IMG/VR virus record: IMGVR_UViG_3300021964_009677
Span: 1-45,161 of that record
Source: a virus
Length of the DNA stretch: 45,161 nucleotides
Reading direction: 5' to 3' (one strand)
Position numbers and translations under genes: made by a program. The notes under the pieces are model-generated. The model did not search any database and was not told where the DNA came from. It saw nothing but the letters and a program-made list of their open reading frames with translations. This document shows positions 22,822-31,300 of this stretch, in pieces (the stretch's first letter is position 1; every line of letters begins with the position of its first letter).

Positions 22822-23835
22822 TTAACCTCCTTGGTGTCCGCATGCTGTTTGCTGTGGTGGTGTAAACTGTGCTACTTTACCACTAAACTTTGTTGTTTTA
22901 CCTAAACGTTTTTTTACTTTTTCAATTATTAATTTTTTTGTTTCTTCTGATAATTCCATAACTTCGTCATTTAATCTATCTTGTAGTTCTTCACCTGATA
23001 TTCTAATAGGACTGTAAGTTCTTTTTCCTTCACCAACATCAACAATATCAAAATCTTTATCTTCAGGATAAGATATGTTAATTGGAAATGTTGAACCTAT
23101 GACTGCTGTTGCTGTTGTTCCTACAGCTTTTGCCATATGCTGACCTACACTGTCACATCCAACAAAATGATCAGCTATTTCAATTATTGCGCTCCAAATT
23201 CTAATATTAGGTATCTGTGGCACTGCAACTGGATGTTTAATCTGCTCACCTTCTTTGTGAAATCCCACAGGAAATTCACTCATTACAATTACTGCATATT
23301 CTTTTTTTAATTCATTAACTAATTCTATTGTATCATTTAAAGTAAGACTACGTGATGTACCGTCAATAACAAAGTCTGGTCTGTTTTCTGCTGTTCTACC
23401 AAATGGCTGTATAACTACTAGTTTGTCAAAACCAGTGGCATTTTTTACTTCTTGTATAACTTGATGTGCTTCAACTATTTCGTGTTTGTTGTGATAAATT
23501 TTTGGAAATGATACTTCTCTTAAACCTTTGTTGCTGATTGCAATATCAAATGCTTGTGCTAGGCTTGCTTGTTGATTATAATATTCCCATACTCTGTAAG
23601 GCTCTGGTGCTACACAGTTTCTATCTTTAATAAATTGTTCAAAAAGATCTTTGTGCCATACATCATATGCACGTTTATGCAGAGTAGGATGTCCTTTATA
23701 AAAATCCATTCCTCCTTCACACACAATGATAAAATCATCCTGCGGATTTTCTTTTTCATATAATTCAAATGCAGGAATAGAACATAATGTTCTACCAGCG
23801 CCACCGTTCATAAAAAATGCTGTTGATCTTTCCAA
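22822..23835 (-). CDS. Glycosyltransferase, heptosyltransferase-like (GT9-type)
   Basis: A 337-residue GT-B protein. The N-terminal part has the nucleotide-fold start NGGAGRTLCSIPAFELYE, and the C-terminal part has VVIQPFGRTAENR and ADHFVGCDSVGQHMAKAVG followed by AVIGS, the layout of family 9 enzymes where VGxDSGxxHxA-type motifs bind the ADP-sugar. ADP-heptose is the classic donor of this family, which connects it to hldE and hldD. The start is a TTG at 23835 with AGGAG at good spacing; the first ATG lies eight codons in and has no ribosome site. It is the first gene of the nine-gene operon. Confidence 0.75.
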   Translation of the reverse strand: MERSTAFFMNGGAGRTLCSIPAFELYEKENPQDDFIIVCEGGMDFYKGHPTLHKRAYDVWHKDLFEQFIKDRNCVAPEPYRVWEYYNQQASLAQAFDIAISNKGLREVSFPKIYHNKHEIVEAHQVIQEVKNATGFDKLVVIQPFGRTAENRPDFVIDGTSRSLTLNDTIELVNELKKEYAVIVMSEFPVGFHKEGEQIKHPVAVPQIPNIRIWSAIIEIADHFVGCDSVGQHMAKAVGTTATAVIGSTFPINISYPEDKDFDIVDVGEGKRTYSPIRISGEELQDRLNDEVMELSEETKKLIIEKVKKRLGKTTKFSGKVAQFTPPQQTACGHQGG

Positions 23836-23857
23836 AATTATCTCCTAATATGCTTTA

Positions 23858-23886
23858 AGTATAACACCTAAAACATTAATATGCAA
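23858..23886 (-). promoter_or_regulatory. Sigma70-type promoter for the tailoring operon
   Basis: On the minus strand TTGCAT (23886-23881, 4 of 6 to TTGACA) and TATACT (23863-23858, 5 of 6 to TATAAT) are separated by exactly 17 bases. It lies in the 92-base gap, the largest in the window, and faces the GT9-like gene. This would allow early expression by host RNA polymerase. Confidence 0.55.
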
Positions 23887-23888
23887 GA

Positions 23889-23896
23889 TATTTATT
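23889..23896 (-). promoter_or_regulatory. Late-like promoter (AATAAATA)
   Basis: The minus strand reads AATAAATA, one mismatch from the T4 late consensus, just upstream of the sigma70-like element in the same 92-base gap. The operon could thus be read both early and late. The rest of the gap holds an A-rich tract but no hairpin I can support as a terminator. Confidence 0.45.
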
Positions 23897-23927
23897 GGTT
23901 GTTTTTTTGGTTAGAAGCAGTACTGGC

Positions 23928-24668
23928 TTACATATCTTCTTCGTGAGCGTTATCTAACCAAATTTCAGACATAGCTTCTTGTTCATCTATCTCTGAATCA
24001 GTTGGATCTGGCTCTCTTGGAAGCATTTGTCCTGCAAAAAATGGTGGAAAATCTGCTAGTGCAGTCGGTGCTTCACGTAGCAATCTTTTGTATTCTTCCC
24101 ATTCAGCAACAATTTCAGCAGGCATAGTTTGATCGACTCTGCCGTCTGTGTGTGCTAGTTCTTTGTCTCTAATCATTCTGAAGTGATCCCATGTCACTTT
24201 AGATATATTAAGTCCTTCAACAGTACTCCAAGTTCTTATTGGAAGAATAAATTCTTCTTTTTCAAAGTCCCATTTGACATTAAATTCATCGTAAATATCT
24301 CTAGGATGAAATTCTGCGGGTACTTCAATGTCTTGATAACCAGGAGGTGCTTTATAGAGTGTTTTCCAGCCTCTATTCTGCATAAACTCTCTGTCATCTT
24401 CACGGCCTACATCATTGCAAATTTCACACACCAGTGGGTAATCTCTAGCACTAATAGTCATGCGCATAATATCTTCACCAACAGGTCTTTCTAGTTCTTC
24501 GGGTGTAGTTAGACACCAGCCTCTTTCTTCGCCGGTTTCTCTGTCAATCTCAATAGTTATGTATTCAGGACCTCTATAAGTGTATGTTCCTGTTTTACCT
24601 TCAGAAAAGTCATCAGTATACCACTCATTTGGAATTGCATATGTAAATTCTATTTCTACGTTGGCCAT
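23928..24668 (-). CDS. Tail-fibre assembly chaperone-like protein
   Basis: A 246-residue acidic protein with no Gly repeats, unlike its fibre neighbours. The C-terminal part has the pattern RDKELAHTDGRVDQTM then EWEEYKRLLREAPTAL then PPFFAGQMLPREPD. This matches the layout of phage tail assembly chaperones (R..L...TD...W..YR..LRD.P...). Such proteins help fibres fold or trimerise. Residues 1-140 are of unknown fold. It is expressed from its own late promoter with a TAGGAG ribosome site and follows the three Cys-rich fibre genes, which may be its clients. Confidence 0.65.
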   Translation of the reverse strand: MANVEIEFTYAIPNEWYTDDFSEGKTGTYTYRGPEYITIEIDRETGEERGWCLTTPEELERPVGEDIMRMTISARDYPLVCEICNDVGREDDREFMQNRGWKTLYKAPPGYQDIEVPAEFHPRDIYDEFNVKWDFEKEEFILPIRTWSTVEGLNISKVTWDHFRMIRDKELAHTDGRVDQTMPAEIVAEWEEYKRLLREAPTALADFPPFFAGQMLPREPDPTDSEIDEQEAMSEIWLDNAHEEDM

Positions 24669-24686
24669 ATTTTTTTGTCTCCTAAG

Positions 24687-24694
24687 TATTTATC
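24687..24694 (-). promoter_or_regulatory. Late promoter (GATAAATA)
   Basis: The minus strand reads GATAAATA 18 bases before the ATG at 24668, with TAGGAG in the leader. It sits immediately after the stop of the Cys-rich gene at 24696. Confidence 0.65.
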
Positions 24695-24695
24695 A

Positions 24696-25538
24696 TTAAC
24701 TGAACGTAATTTTAACTATTCCAGAGCCGCCCATGCCCATTCCGCCTGCACAGCAAATCTGTGCATCCGAATTATAACAAGCACTGACTCCGCTTTGTCC
24801 GCCGCCACTTGGCCAGTTCACATAACATCCGCACATACAAGTAGTATCTCCAGGTCCTGCTCCGTGTTGTCCTCCCCAGAACGGTGCTTGTCCTGTGTAA
24901 ACTGTTTTGTGCATACAGTGATGATATCCTTGACCAAATCTACCACCTACTGACCCCATTATACCAAAGTCTGCTCCAAATATACCACAAATACCGCAGT
25001 TTGCACATTGAGCACTGTTGGTTGTTGGTCCCCATGCATCACCATTACACATCCAGCCTGGACATCCTCCGTGTGTACAGAAATTACTTAAATTATATCC
25101 GGTGACATAACTTTTACAACCCATTCCACCTGTGCAGTTGTGTCTTTTTTCACAACGATAACTTCCGCCAGCACAAACTGTGTATGCACATCCCGGTGTT
25201 GTTGATACAGTTTTAATTGCATAGTTGCCGCCTGCACCACCAATTGAGTGTGTACAACAACCACAACAAGTATTTCCAGTACCGCCACCGCCACCCGACC
25301 ATATCTCAAAAGTCACTTTTGATGTGTTTGCAGGTACAGTCCATTGGCAACACTGACCACATGCTTGACAACAACAATCGCCAGCATTAGCGCATGCTCC
25401 ACATGCCTGTGCTCTATTACTTTTTACCCATAATACTCCGTAATTGTTTCCTGCACCAAATTGTAAAGATGCATCACTGAAAGTATTGTTAGGTATTTGA
25501 TCTGAATTTAATTTTTTATAACTGTCGTATGTTGCCAT
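24696..25538 (-). CDS. Cys- and Gly-rich tail adhesin-like protein, copy 3
   Basis: A 280-residue protein with 30 cysteines by my count. Residues 1-35 form a small N-terminal module (MATYDSYKKL). Residues about 45-68 hold a dense cysteine cluster ending in CQWTVP. The rest is a glycine-rich beta domain starting FEIWSGGGGG, with VCAGGSYRC, YNLSNFC, CANCGICG, CMCGCYVNWPSGGG and the closing GGSGIVKITFS. This is the layout of glycine-rich phage tail domains, here decorated with cysteines. Spacing of most cysteines is shared with the two next genes. Metal binding or disulfide crosslinking are both possible. TAGGAA precedes the ATG. Confidence 0.75.
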   Translation of the reverse strand: MATYDSYKKLNSDQIPNNTFSDASLQFGAGNNYGVLWVKSNRAQACGACANAGDCCCQACGQCCQWTVPANTSKVTFEIWSGGGGGTGNTCCGCCTHSIGGAGGNYAIKTVSTTPGCAYTVCAGGSYRCEKRHNCTGGMGCKSYVTGYNLSNFCTHGGCPGWMCNGDAWGPTTNSAQCANCGICGIFGADFGIMGSVGGRFGQGYHHCMHKTVYTGQAPFWGGQHGAGPGDTTCMCGCYVNWPSGGGQSGVSACYNSDAQICCAGGMGMGGSGIVKITFS

Positions 25539-25546
25539 AATTATTC

Positions 25547-26383
25547 CTAACTAAACGTCACCCTTACTATTCCACTACCGCCTTGAGTACCACCGGCACA
25601 ACATTTGTGTGCATTACCGCAGTATGTTGAAGATCCGCTTGCGCCGCCGCCTGCAGGCCAATTTAGATAACAGCCACAGGAGCACCAAGTTTCGTTGCCC
25701 ATGTTAGAATGATATTTTCCTATATACGGTGCGGCGCCGCCTCTTTGATAGTCTGCACCTTGACACTTACAGCCAGAGTGTGCTAGTTTAAATCCTGTAG
25801 ATCCCATTGCACCAAAATCAGCACCATATACACCGCAAATATTACAGTTGGCGCATGTCTGCATAAACGCATAACCATTGTCGTCACCATTACACATGTG
25901 TCCACCACAGCCACCTACAACACAGAAGTTTGATAGATTGTATCCGTTTACATAACTTTTACAGCCTTGTCCTCCTGTGCAGGTGTGTGTCTTATTACAT
26001 CTATAAGAGCCGCCCGCACAAATTGTATACTGACAACCAGGACATGTGCTTACTGTTTTAACAGCATATCCTCCGCCTGCACCTCCAACTGAATAAGAAC
26101 AACAGTTGGAACAGGTCATTCCTGCTCCGCCACCACCACCTGACCAAATTTCAAATTGAACTTTGGATACGTAATTAGGCACTGTCCATTGACAACATCT
26201 ACCACATGCTTGACAACAGCAACCGCCATTGTTAGCACATTCACCACACGCTTGGGCTCTATCGCTTTTTACCCAAAAACTGCAAAACTTGTTGCCAACA
26301 CCTGCTTGCAACATATCTGCTGAAATACCATTGTCGGGTAATTGTGCTTCTGTAATTTTTTTATAACTTCCGTATGTTGCCAT
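25547..26383 (-). CDS. Cys- and Gly-rich tail adhesin-like protein, copy 2
   Basis: A 278-residue paralogue of its two neighbours, with 32 cysteines by my count. It keeps the N-terminal MATYGSYKK, the cluster CxxC-x5-CCC-x2-C-x2-CC before QWTVP, FEIWSGGGGG, ICAGGSYRC, CANCNICG and CSCGCYLNWPAGGG. Differences are concentrated between residues 155 and 225, where a surface loop region varies among the copies. It is placed 8 bases after the first copy with its own TAGGAA ribosome site. Confidence 0.75.
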   Translation of the reverse strand: MATYGSYKKITEAQLPDNGISADMLQAGVGNKFCSFWVKSDRAQACGECANNGGCCCQACGRCCQWTVPNYVSKVQFEIWSGGGGGAGMTCSNCCSYSVGGAGGGYAVKTVSTCPGCQYTICAGGSYRCNKTHTCTGGQGCKSYVNGYNLSNFCVVGGCGGHMCNGDDNGYAFMQTCANCNICGVYGADFGAMGSTGFKLAHSGCKCQGADYQRGGAAPYIGKYHSNMGNETWCSCGCYLNWPAGGGASGSSTYCGNAHKCCAGGTQGGSGIVRVTFS

Positions 26384-26391
26384 TATTTTTC

Positions 26392-27231
26392 CTACGCAAA
26401 TGTCACCTTAACTATTCCAGATCCGCCTTGTCCTTGTCCTCTTGCACAACACATAGCTGGATCACCACAGTAGTTTGATTCTCCTGAAGAACCTCCACCA
26501 CTTGGCCAATTTATATAACAACCACAAGCACACCATGCTTGGGTCACAACTGTTGTAAACATTTTACCAATCATTGCTCCCGAACCTGTCCAACTGGTTC
26601 TACCATGACAATAACACATTGAAGATCCTGTCAAATTTCCTACAGTTCCTAAGAAACCAAAATCAGCACCATATACTCCGCAAATATTACAGTTGGCACA
26701 GTTTACCTGTTGGCGTTGTCCCCATTCATCACCTTCAACACAAGCTAATCCGCCACAGCCACCTACTACACAGAAGTTTGATAAATTATATCCGTTTACA
26801 AATGAACGGCATCCCATTCCTGCTGAACAAGTGTGAGCTGCATTACAACGCCATGATCCGCCAGCACAAATAGTATATGCACATCCTGGAGTGGTTTCTA
26901 CAGTTTTTTGTGCGTAGCCGCCGCCGGCTCCTCCTGTTGCACGATAAAAACAGTCGCAACAAGTGTTTCCAGGTCCACCACCACCGCCTGACCAAATTTC
27001 AAATTGTACTGTTGAAACATTTGATGGAACAGTCCACTGGCAACATCTACCACACGCTTGACAACAACAGCTACCGTTATTAGCACAGTGTTGACACTGC
27101 ATTGCTCTAGCTGAAAACACATAAAACACACCACGATTCATACCAGCGCCATTTTGTAATTTAGCATCTGAAACTATACCGTCTCCTACTTGATCATTAA
27201 CTAATTTTTTGTAACTCGAGTACGTGGCCAT
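26392..27231 (-). CDS. Cys- and Gly-rich tail adhesin-like protein, copy 1
   Basis: A 279-residue paralogue, first of the three in transcription order, with 30 cysteines by my count. It has MATYSSYKKL, the same N-terminal cysteine cluster ending CQWTVP, FEIWSGGGGG, ICAGGSWRC, CANCNICGVYGADFG and CACGCYINWPSGGG. The region of about residues 155-225 differs from the other copies. An AGAGGATAA ribosome site precedes the ATG. The three genes look like products of tandem duplication that diverged in one variable segment, as expected of receptor-binding proteins. Confidence 0.75.
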   Translation of the reverse strand: MATYSSYKKLVNDQVGDGIVSDAKLQNGAGMNRGVFYVFSARAMQCQHCANNGSCCCQACGRCCQWTVPSNVSTVQFEIWSGGGGGPGNTCCDCFYRATGGAGGGYAQKTVETTPGCAYTICAGGSWRCNAAHTCSAGMGCRSFVNGYNLSNFCVVGGCGGLACVEGDEWGQRQQVNCANCNICGVYGADFGFLGTVGNLTGSSMCYCHGRTSWTGSGAMIGKMFTTVVTQAWCACGCYINWPSGGGSSGESNYCGDPAMCCARGQGQGGSGIVKVTFA

Positions 27232-27247
27232 TAAATATTATCCTCTA

Positions 27248-27979
27248 TTAGACTGTAAAGATACGCCAACCATAAGTATTGTTGTAGAACACTAATTCAA
27301 AGGCAGCGCCTTCTGTGCTTACAGTTAGGTTGGCTGCATCACCTTGTATTAGTTTTCCGTTTCTTCCAATAGTTAGGTTTGACGTGTCAAAAACTTTTGC
27401 ACAATCAAAAAATCTAATTCTATCACCTTTGGCAGGATCACTTGGTAGTGTAATTGTAAATCCTCCTGTAGTACAAAAATTATTTTCGTATGCTTCTGTA
27501 GTTCTACTTCCACTTACATCTACATCTCTGAAACCCATTACTACCCAACTTGTTCCGTTGTAAACTTCTACTAAACCATATGTGGTATTGAAACGCATGT
27601 AGCCTGCGGATGGAGATCCAGGTCTTTGCGCTGTTGTACCTTTTGGTAATTGAACATATCCGGAAGTTGTTCCTGTGGCTGAAAAACCATTTGTTACTGT
27701 GGTAATGTCGCCTCCAGCAATAGTTATGTCGCCACCGAAGTAACCGTTCTTTGCAACACCTACACCGCCTGCAAAAAGTGCTCCTCCAGTAGATGCACTT
27801 GTACTGTCAGTGTCATCATTAACTTTAAATTGAGCACTAGAATCAACTACAACATCACCAGTACCGTCTGGATTTAAAGTAATATCTTCATTAGTAACAA
27901 GTGAACTAATTGTATTGTCAATACTAACTAGTCTTGCAAGTAATGGTCTTCCGGTTACTCCTGTTCCTATTTTTCTCAT
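27248..27979 (-). CDS. Tail-fibre-like virion protein
   Basis: A 243-residue protein. Residues about 60-105 are shaft-like beta repeats (GGDITIAGGDIT). Then follows the phage fibre motif TTAQRPGSPSAGYMRFNT with NGTSWV, which also occurs twice in the protein at 43482-45161. The C-terminal 90 residues form a compact beta domain (GFTITLPSDPAKGDRIRFFD). The layout suggests a trimeric fibre or fibre-tip protein. AAGGAAG precedes the ATG. It lies between a small virion protein and the Cys-rich genes. Confidence 0.72.
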   Translation of the reverse strand: MRKIGTGVTGRPLLARLVSIDNTISSLVTNEDITLNPDGTGDVVVDSSAQFKVNDDTDSTSASTGGALFAGGVGVAKNGYFGGDITIAGGDITTVTNGFSATGTTSGYVQLPKGTTAQRPGSPSAGYMRFNTTYGLVEVYNGTSWVVMGFRDVDVSGSRTTEAYENNFCTTGGFTITLPSDPAKGDRIRFFDCAKVFDTSNLTIGRNGKLIQGDAANLTVSTEGAAFELVFYNNTYGWRIFTV

Positions 27980-27988
27980 TGTTCTTCC

Positions 27989-28309
27989 TTAAGCTGTTGA
28001 CGTTTCTATGCCATATACTACTACATTTACGTCTGTGCTGTTTGCATAAACTACAACATTTTTTGTTGCATCTAAAACTACACCACCTCTTTCAACTGTA
28101 CCGTTACCTAGCAATTCAGTATCATACTCGATATATTCTGCATCTGTAGGTGTGCCTGTTGCTGCAAGAGCAATTCTCACAGTTCTTGAACTTGCATTTC
28201 TGTTGGTAACACTAATTGTTACTACTGAAAATGTATCTGCAGGCACTGTATAAACGGTTGTATTTGTTGTAGCAGCAAGTGCAGCTGTTCCTAGTATTCC
28301 GTTTGCCAT
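27989..28309 (-). CDS. Small virion protein, beta-sandwich type
   Basis: A 106-residue protein rich in Thr, Val and Ala, with alternating beta pattern (VYTVPADTFSVVTISVTNRN, then VVLDATKNVVVYAN). It resembles the small virion proteins found between fibre genes in marine T4-like phages, and its length and fold pattern are like those of the protein at 43148-43477. Function is unknown. GGATGGAG precedes the ATG. Confidence 0.62.
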   Translation of the reverse strand: MANGILGTAALAATTNTTVYTVPADTFSVVTISVTNRNASSRTVRIALAATGTPTDAEYIEYDTELLGNGTVERGGVVLDATKNVVVYANSTDVNVVVYGIETSTA

Positions 28310-28325
28310 ATTGTTTTCTCCATCC

Positions 28326-31300
28326 TTATCTTAACATATAGTTAAATGCTAATGGTATTCCTAGTACCGACTTAGTAAAGTTTACATTAGCTTTTATATT
28401 TATCGTTGAGCCTGTTAGTGTTGTAATTTGTTGTCCGCCTATAAAAATATCACCTGATGTAACACTGTTAACAACCAGTGATGCACCACCACCACCAATT
28501 TGTGCTTCAATATAACTCTTAATTGCTCTCTGTGTAGGAACAACATTATCAGAATTTGCTGTAAAGAACGGATCTGTACTAAATTCATTAATACTTGCAC
28601 TGTTACCACCTAGTGTAACTTCACCTAGTGAAAGTTCCTGTAGACCTGCAATGTTAAATGCTTCTGCGTTAAGTGTTGCAACACCAGTTGCCTGTTCAAT
28701 TTGGAACAAGTCACCTACTCTAAAGTTACCATCTTGGTCAGTTGCAGTAAAGAACACTCGTCCGCCGTCAAAATCACTTGTTTCTTTGGTTTGATCTGGG
28801 TCGTTTACAGGATCTCCAAATATTGCATTTGGATAGTTTGTGTCATCAAAGTTACCTGTACCAATGTCTAAGAAATCATGTCCTGTCAAACGTACCTGAC
28901 TAAATCTAATTCGCATTGTAACTGGATCGCCGTCTGTTGGAGCATCTTCAATTTCCATCTGTGGTGAAATTTGTAAGAATCCTGTTTTAGATCCATCTAT
29001 TGATCCAACCAGTGAAACTGTGTTAACTAACTTGAATACCTGACCTGGTAAACTATCAAATACAACGTTTGAACCATTTACAGGAGTAGCACTTAACTGT
29101 CTTACAGCAATAAATTGACCATCTTGGAAGAAGTCTGCAACACCATTACTCTTGTCTTTGTTTATTTCAGCACTTGCTTGGATAAAATTAGTTCCTCTAG
29201 TTACAAATGTTGGTTGTGCTATGACACCGTCGCCACGTCTAACTGTATACAGGGCGTCATTAATATTGTTAGGATCTGTAATCACACATTCTGGTGTGCT
29301 TGAATAACCGCTTCCTGGTTCTGTAATTCTCACTTCAAATAATTGTTCATTAGCAACACCAGCTCTACCCCTTGCAATACTTCCTATTACAAAATTTCCT
29401 AAAGCTGTAGTTGTTCCAGCACCTATCGCTACAAACTTAGGTGATTTATCTGGATTACCAAATGCTATAGCATCTAAACCACCTGTGTAAGATGCAGCTC
29501 CAATTGAGTATTCTGGTGGCCAGTATACTCCATCATATGAATAGTAAAGTTTTGTTGTATCATCTGTAGTTACAACAAATGCTCCCTGTCCATACGCAAT
29601 CTGTTGGGGATTATCGCCTGCTGCATTTATTGCCACTGAAGTCCATGTTACACCATCCTGACTGTATGCACCGTTTACACTATTTGTAGCAACAGCTACA
29701 AACATGTTATTACCAAATGCTACATCACTCCAGTTAGAAGTTACAGGTAATGCTGTTAATTCTTGTGTCCAAGTTGCACCACCATTATCTGAATATGCAA
29801 TTTCTTGACTTCCTTCTTTGATTGCTATAAATCTTTTCTTACCAAATACAAGTTTTGTAAATCCTGTGCTAGGTAAAGCTGAAGATACAGTTGTCCAACT
29901 TGCTCCACCGTCTGTAGAATAATAAATGTCTTGACTGTTGTCTGAAATAATTACAAATCTGTTGTCTGCAACTCCAACATTTCCAAACGCTACGCTTGCA
30001 GTAGAAGTTACTGCCAAGTTAGGTTGGCTAGCTGGAACAGACCAGTTCTCACCGTCTGCTGACGTATTAACAACAGTGTTACCTCCTGCAACAGCAAGAG
30101 CAACTATTGCACTTGGTTTAGTTGTTGAAGATCCGTCGTCTATAAGCCCATTAGCTTGATCAAGCCATGTCCAAGCATTTGTTAGTGTAGAACTTGTCCA
30201 GGTTTCCCCGTCTGTAGAAATTTGTGCACCGGTGCCACTGTCTGGTAACGCAACAAATACGCCTTTTTGTCCATAGCCGCTAAAGTCAAAATCAACAATA
30301 GCACCTGTAGAACTGTTTATTGCTGTGGCTGTAATTGTTATATCATTTAAAGGTGTAGCACCTCCGAGATCAGCACCTGATATTGTACAAGTGTCTAGTC
30401 TTACATATTGCTCACCACCTGAATTTAATGTTACATAGTATTTGCTACCGTTTCTGATTACATCAAATGTCGCTCCATTACCATCACTCTGTGTGTTACT
30501 TGAAACATTTGTGTATGTTTCAGTTGTTGGAAAATAATCAACACTTGGCCAAATATCGCTTGTAATAGAGTGCGTAGTATCTGACTGTGTAGGAGCAGTA
30601 AAGTTCGCAGATGGTTCAATCAAATATATTGAAGTTGAGTTTGGAGCTACAACTGTTGTTCCTGCAACAACGTGATCCCATCCGTCAACTACTAGAGTTG
30701 CAACACCGCTTCCGCTACCTGCACCTGTTGCGGTGAATATTGTTCCTGCATTGTTATTTGCCGAACCAATTGCTTCAAAGTCTGTAGTTCCTACACTGTC
30801 AATTCTATATTTTTGACCTATGACAAAACTACCAGCAGCAACTGGATGTCTTTCAGTGAGTACAGTTGCAATTTTTGATCCACTATTATATGTTTCAATT
30901 AATCCAAACTGTCCTGTACCCGTACCGCCTGTAATGTAAACACGCATGCCTGGATATGCTGTTGATAAATTTCCGTCTGTGGCTGCAAGTGTAATGCTTG
31001 CTGGACCACTTAGATTTCCACTCTGTGCAGTGTTGGTTACTACAAGATATCCACTACCTCCAGCTGTTGCATCTGGATTTCCAGTAGAGTCATCCACTTC
31101 AATAATTCTTACTCTGAATACACCTTGGTCTCTAAATTCGTCTGCTACTGCTTCTTCACCGTCACCAGCACCAAAGAAGTTCAATGCCGCTTCGGTGTAC
31201 TCGTTACCAGCATGTGAAAATTCAAGTTGTAAAATTTCATCTGCACCATCAGTAAGCACATTACTAATTGTAGCAACATACTGTTGGCTATTGTCAACTA

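Larger units (their letters stand above)
24696..27231 (-). repeat. Tandem triplication of a Cys/Gly-rich gene
   Basis: Three head-to-tail genes of 837-843 bases, 8 bases apart, code for end-to-end similar proteins of 278-280 residues. Conserved blocks are the N-terminus, the cysteine cluster, the glycine run and the closing strand; one internal block is variable. Confidence 0.85.

Noticed and set aside
5152-23835. Island read as a DNA hypermodification system
   Set aside because: Radical SAM, PLP and carbamoyl-type enzymes do occur in such systems, but no nucleotide kinase, thymidylate-synthase-like or DNA-acting gene is present, and the genes sit among fibre genes. It remains a remote alternative.
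23836-23927. Rho-independent terminator in the largest gap
   Set aside because: There is an A-rich tract on the minus strand but no convincing GC-rich hairpin before a T run.
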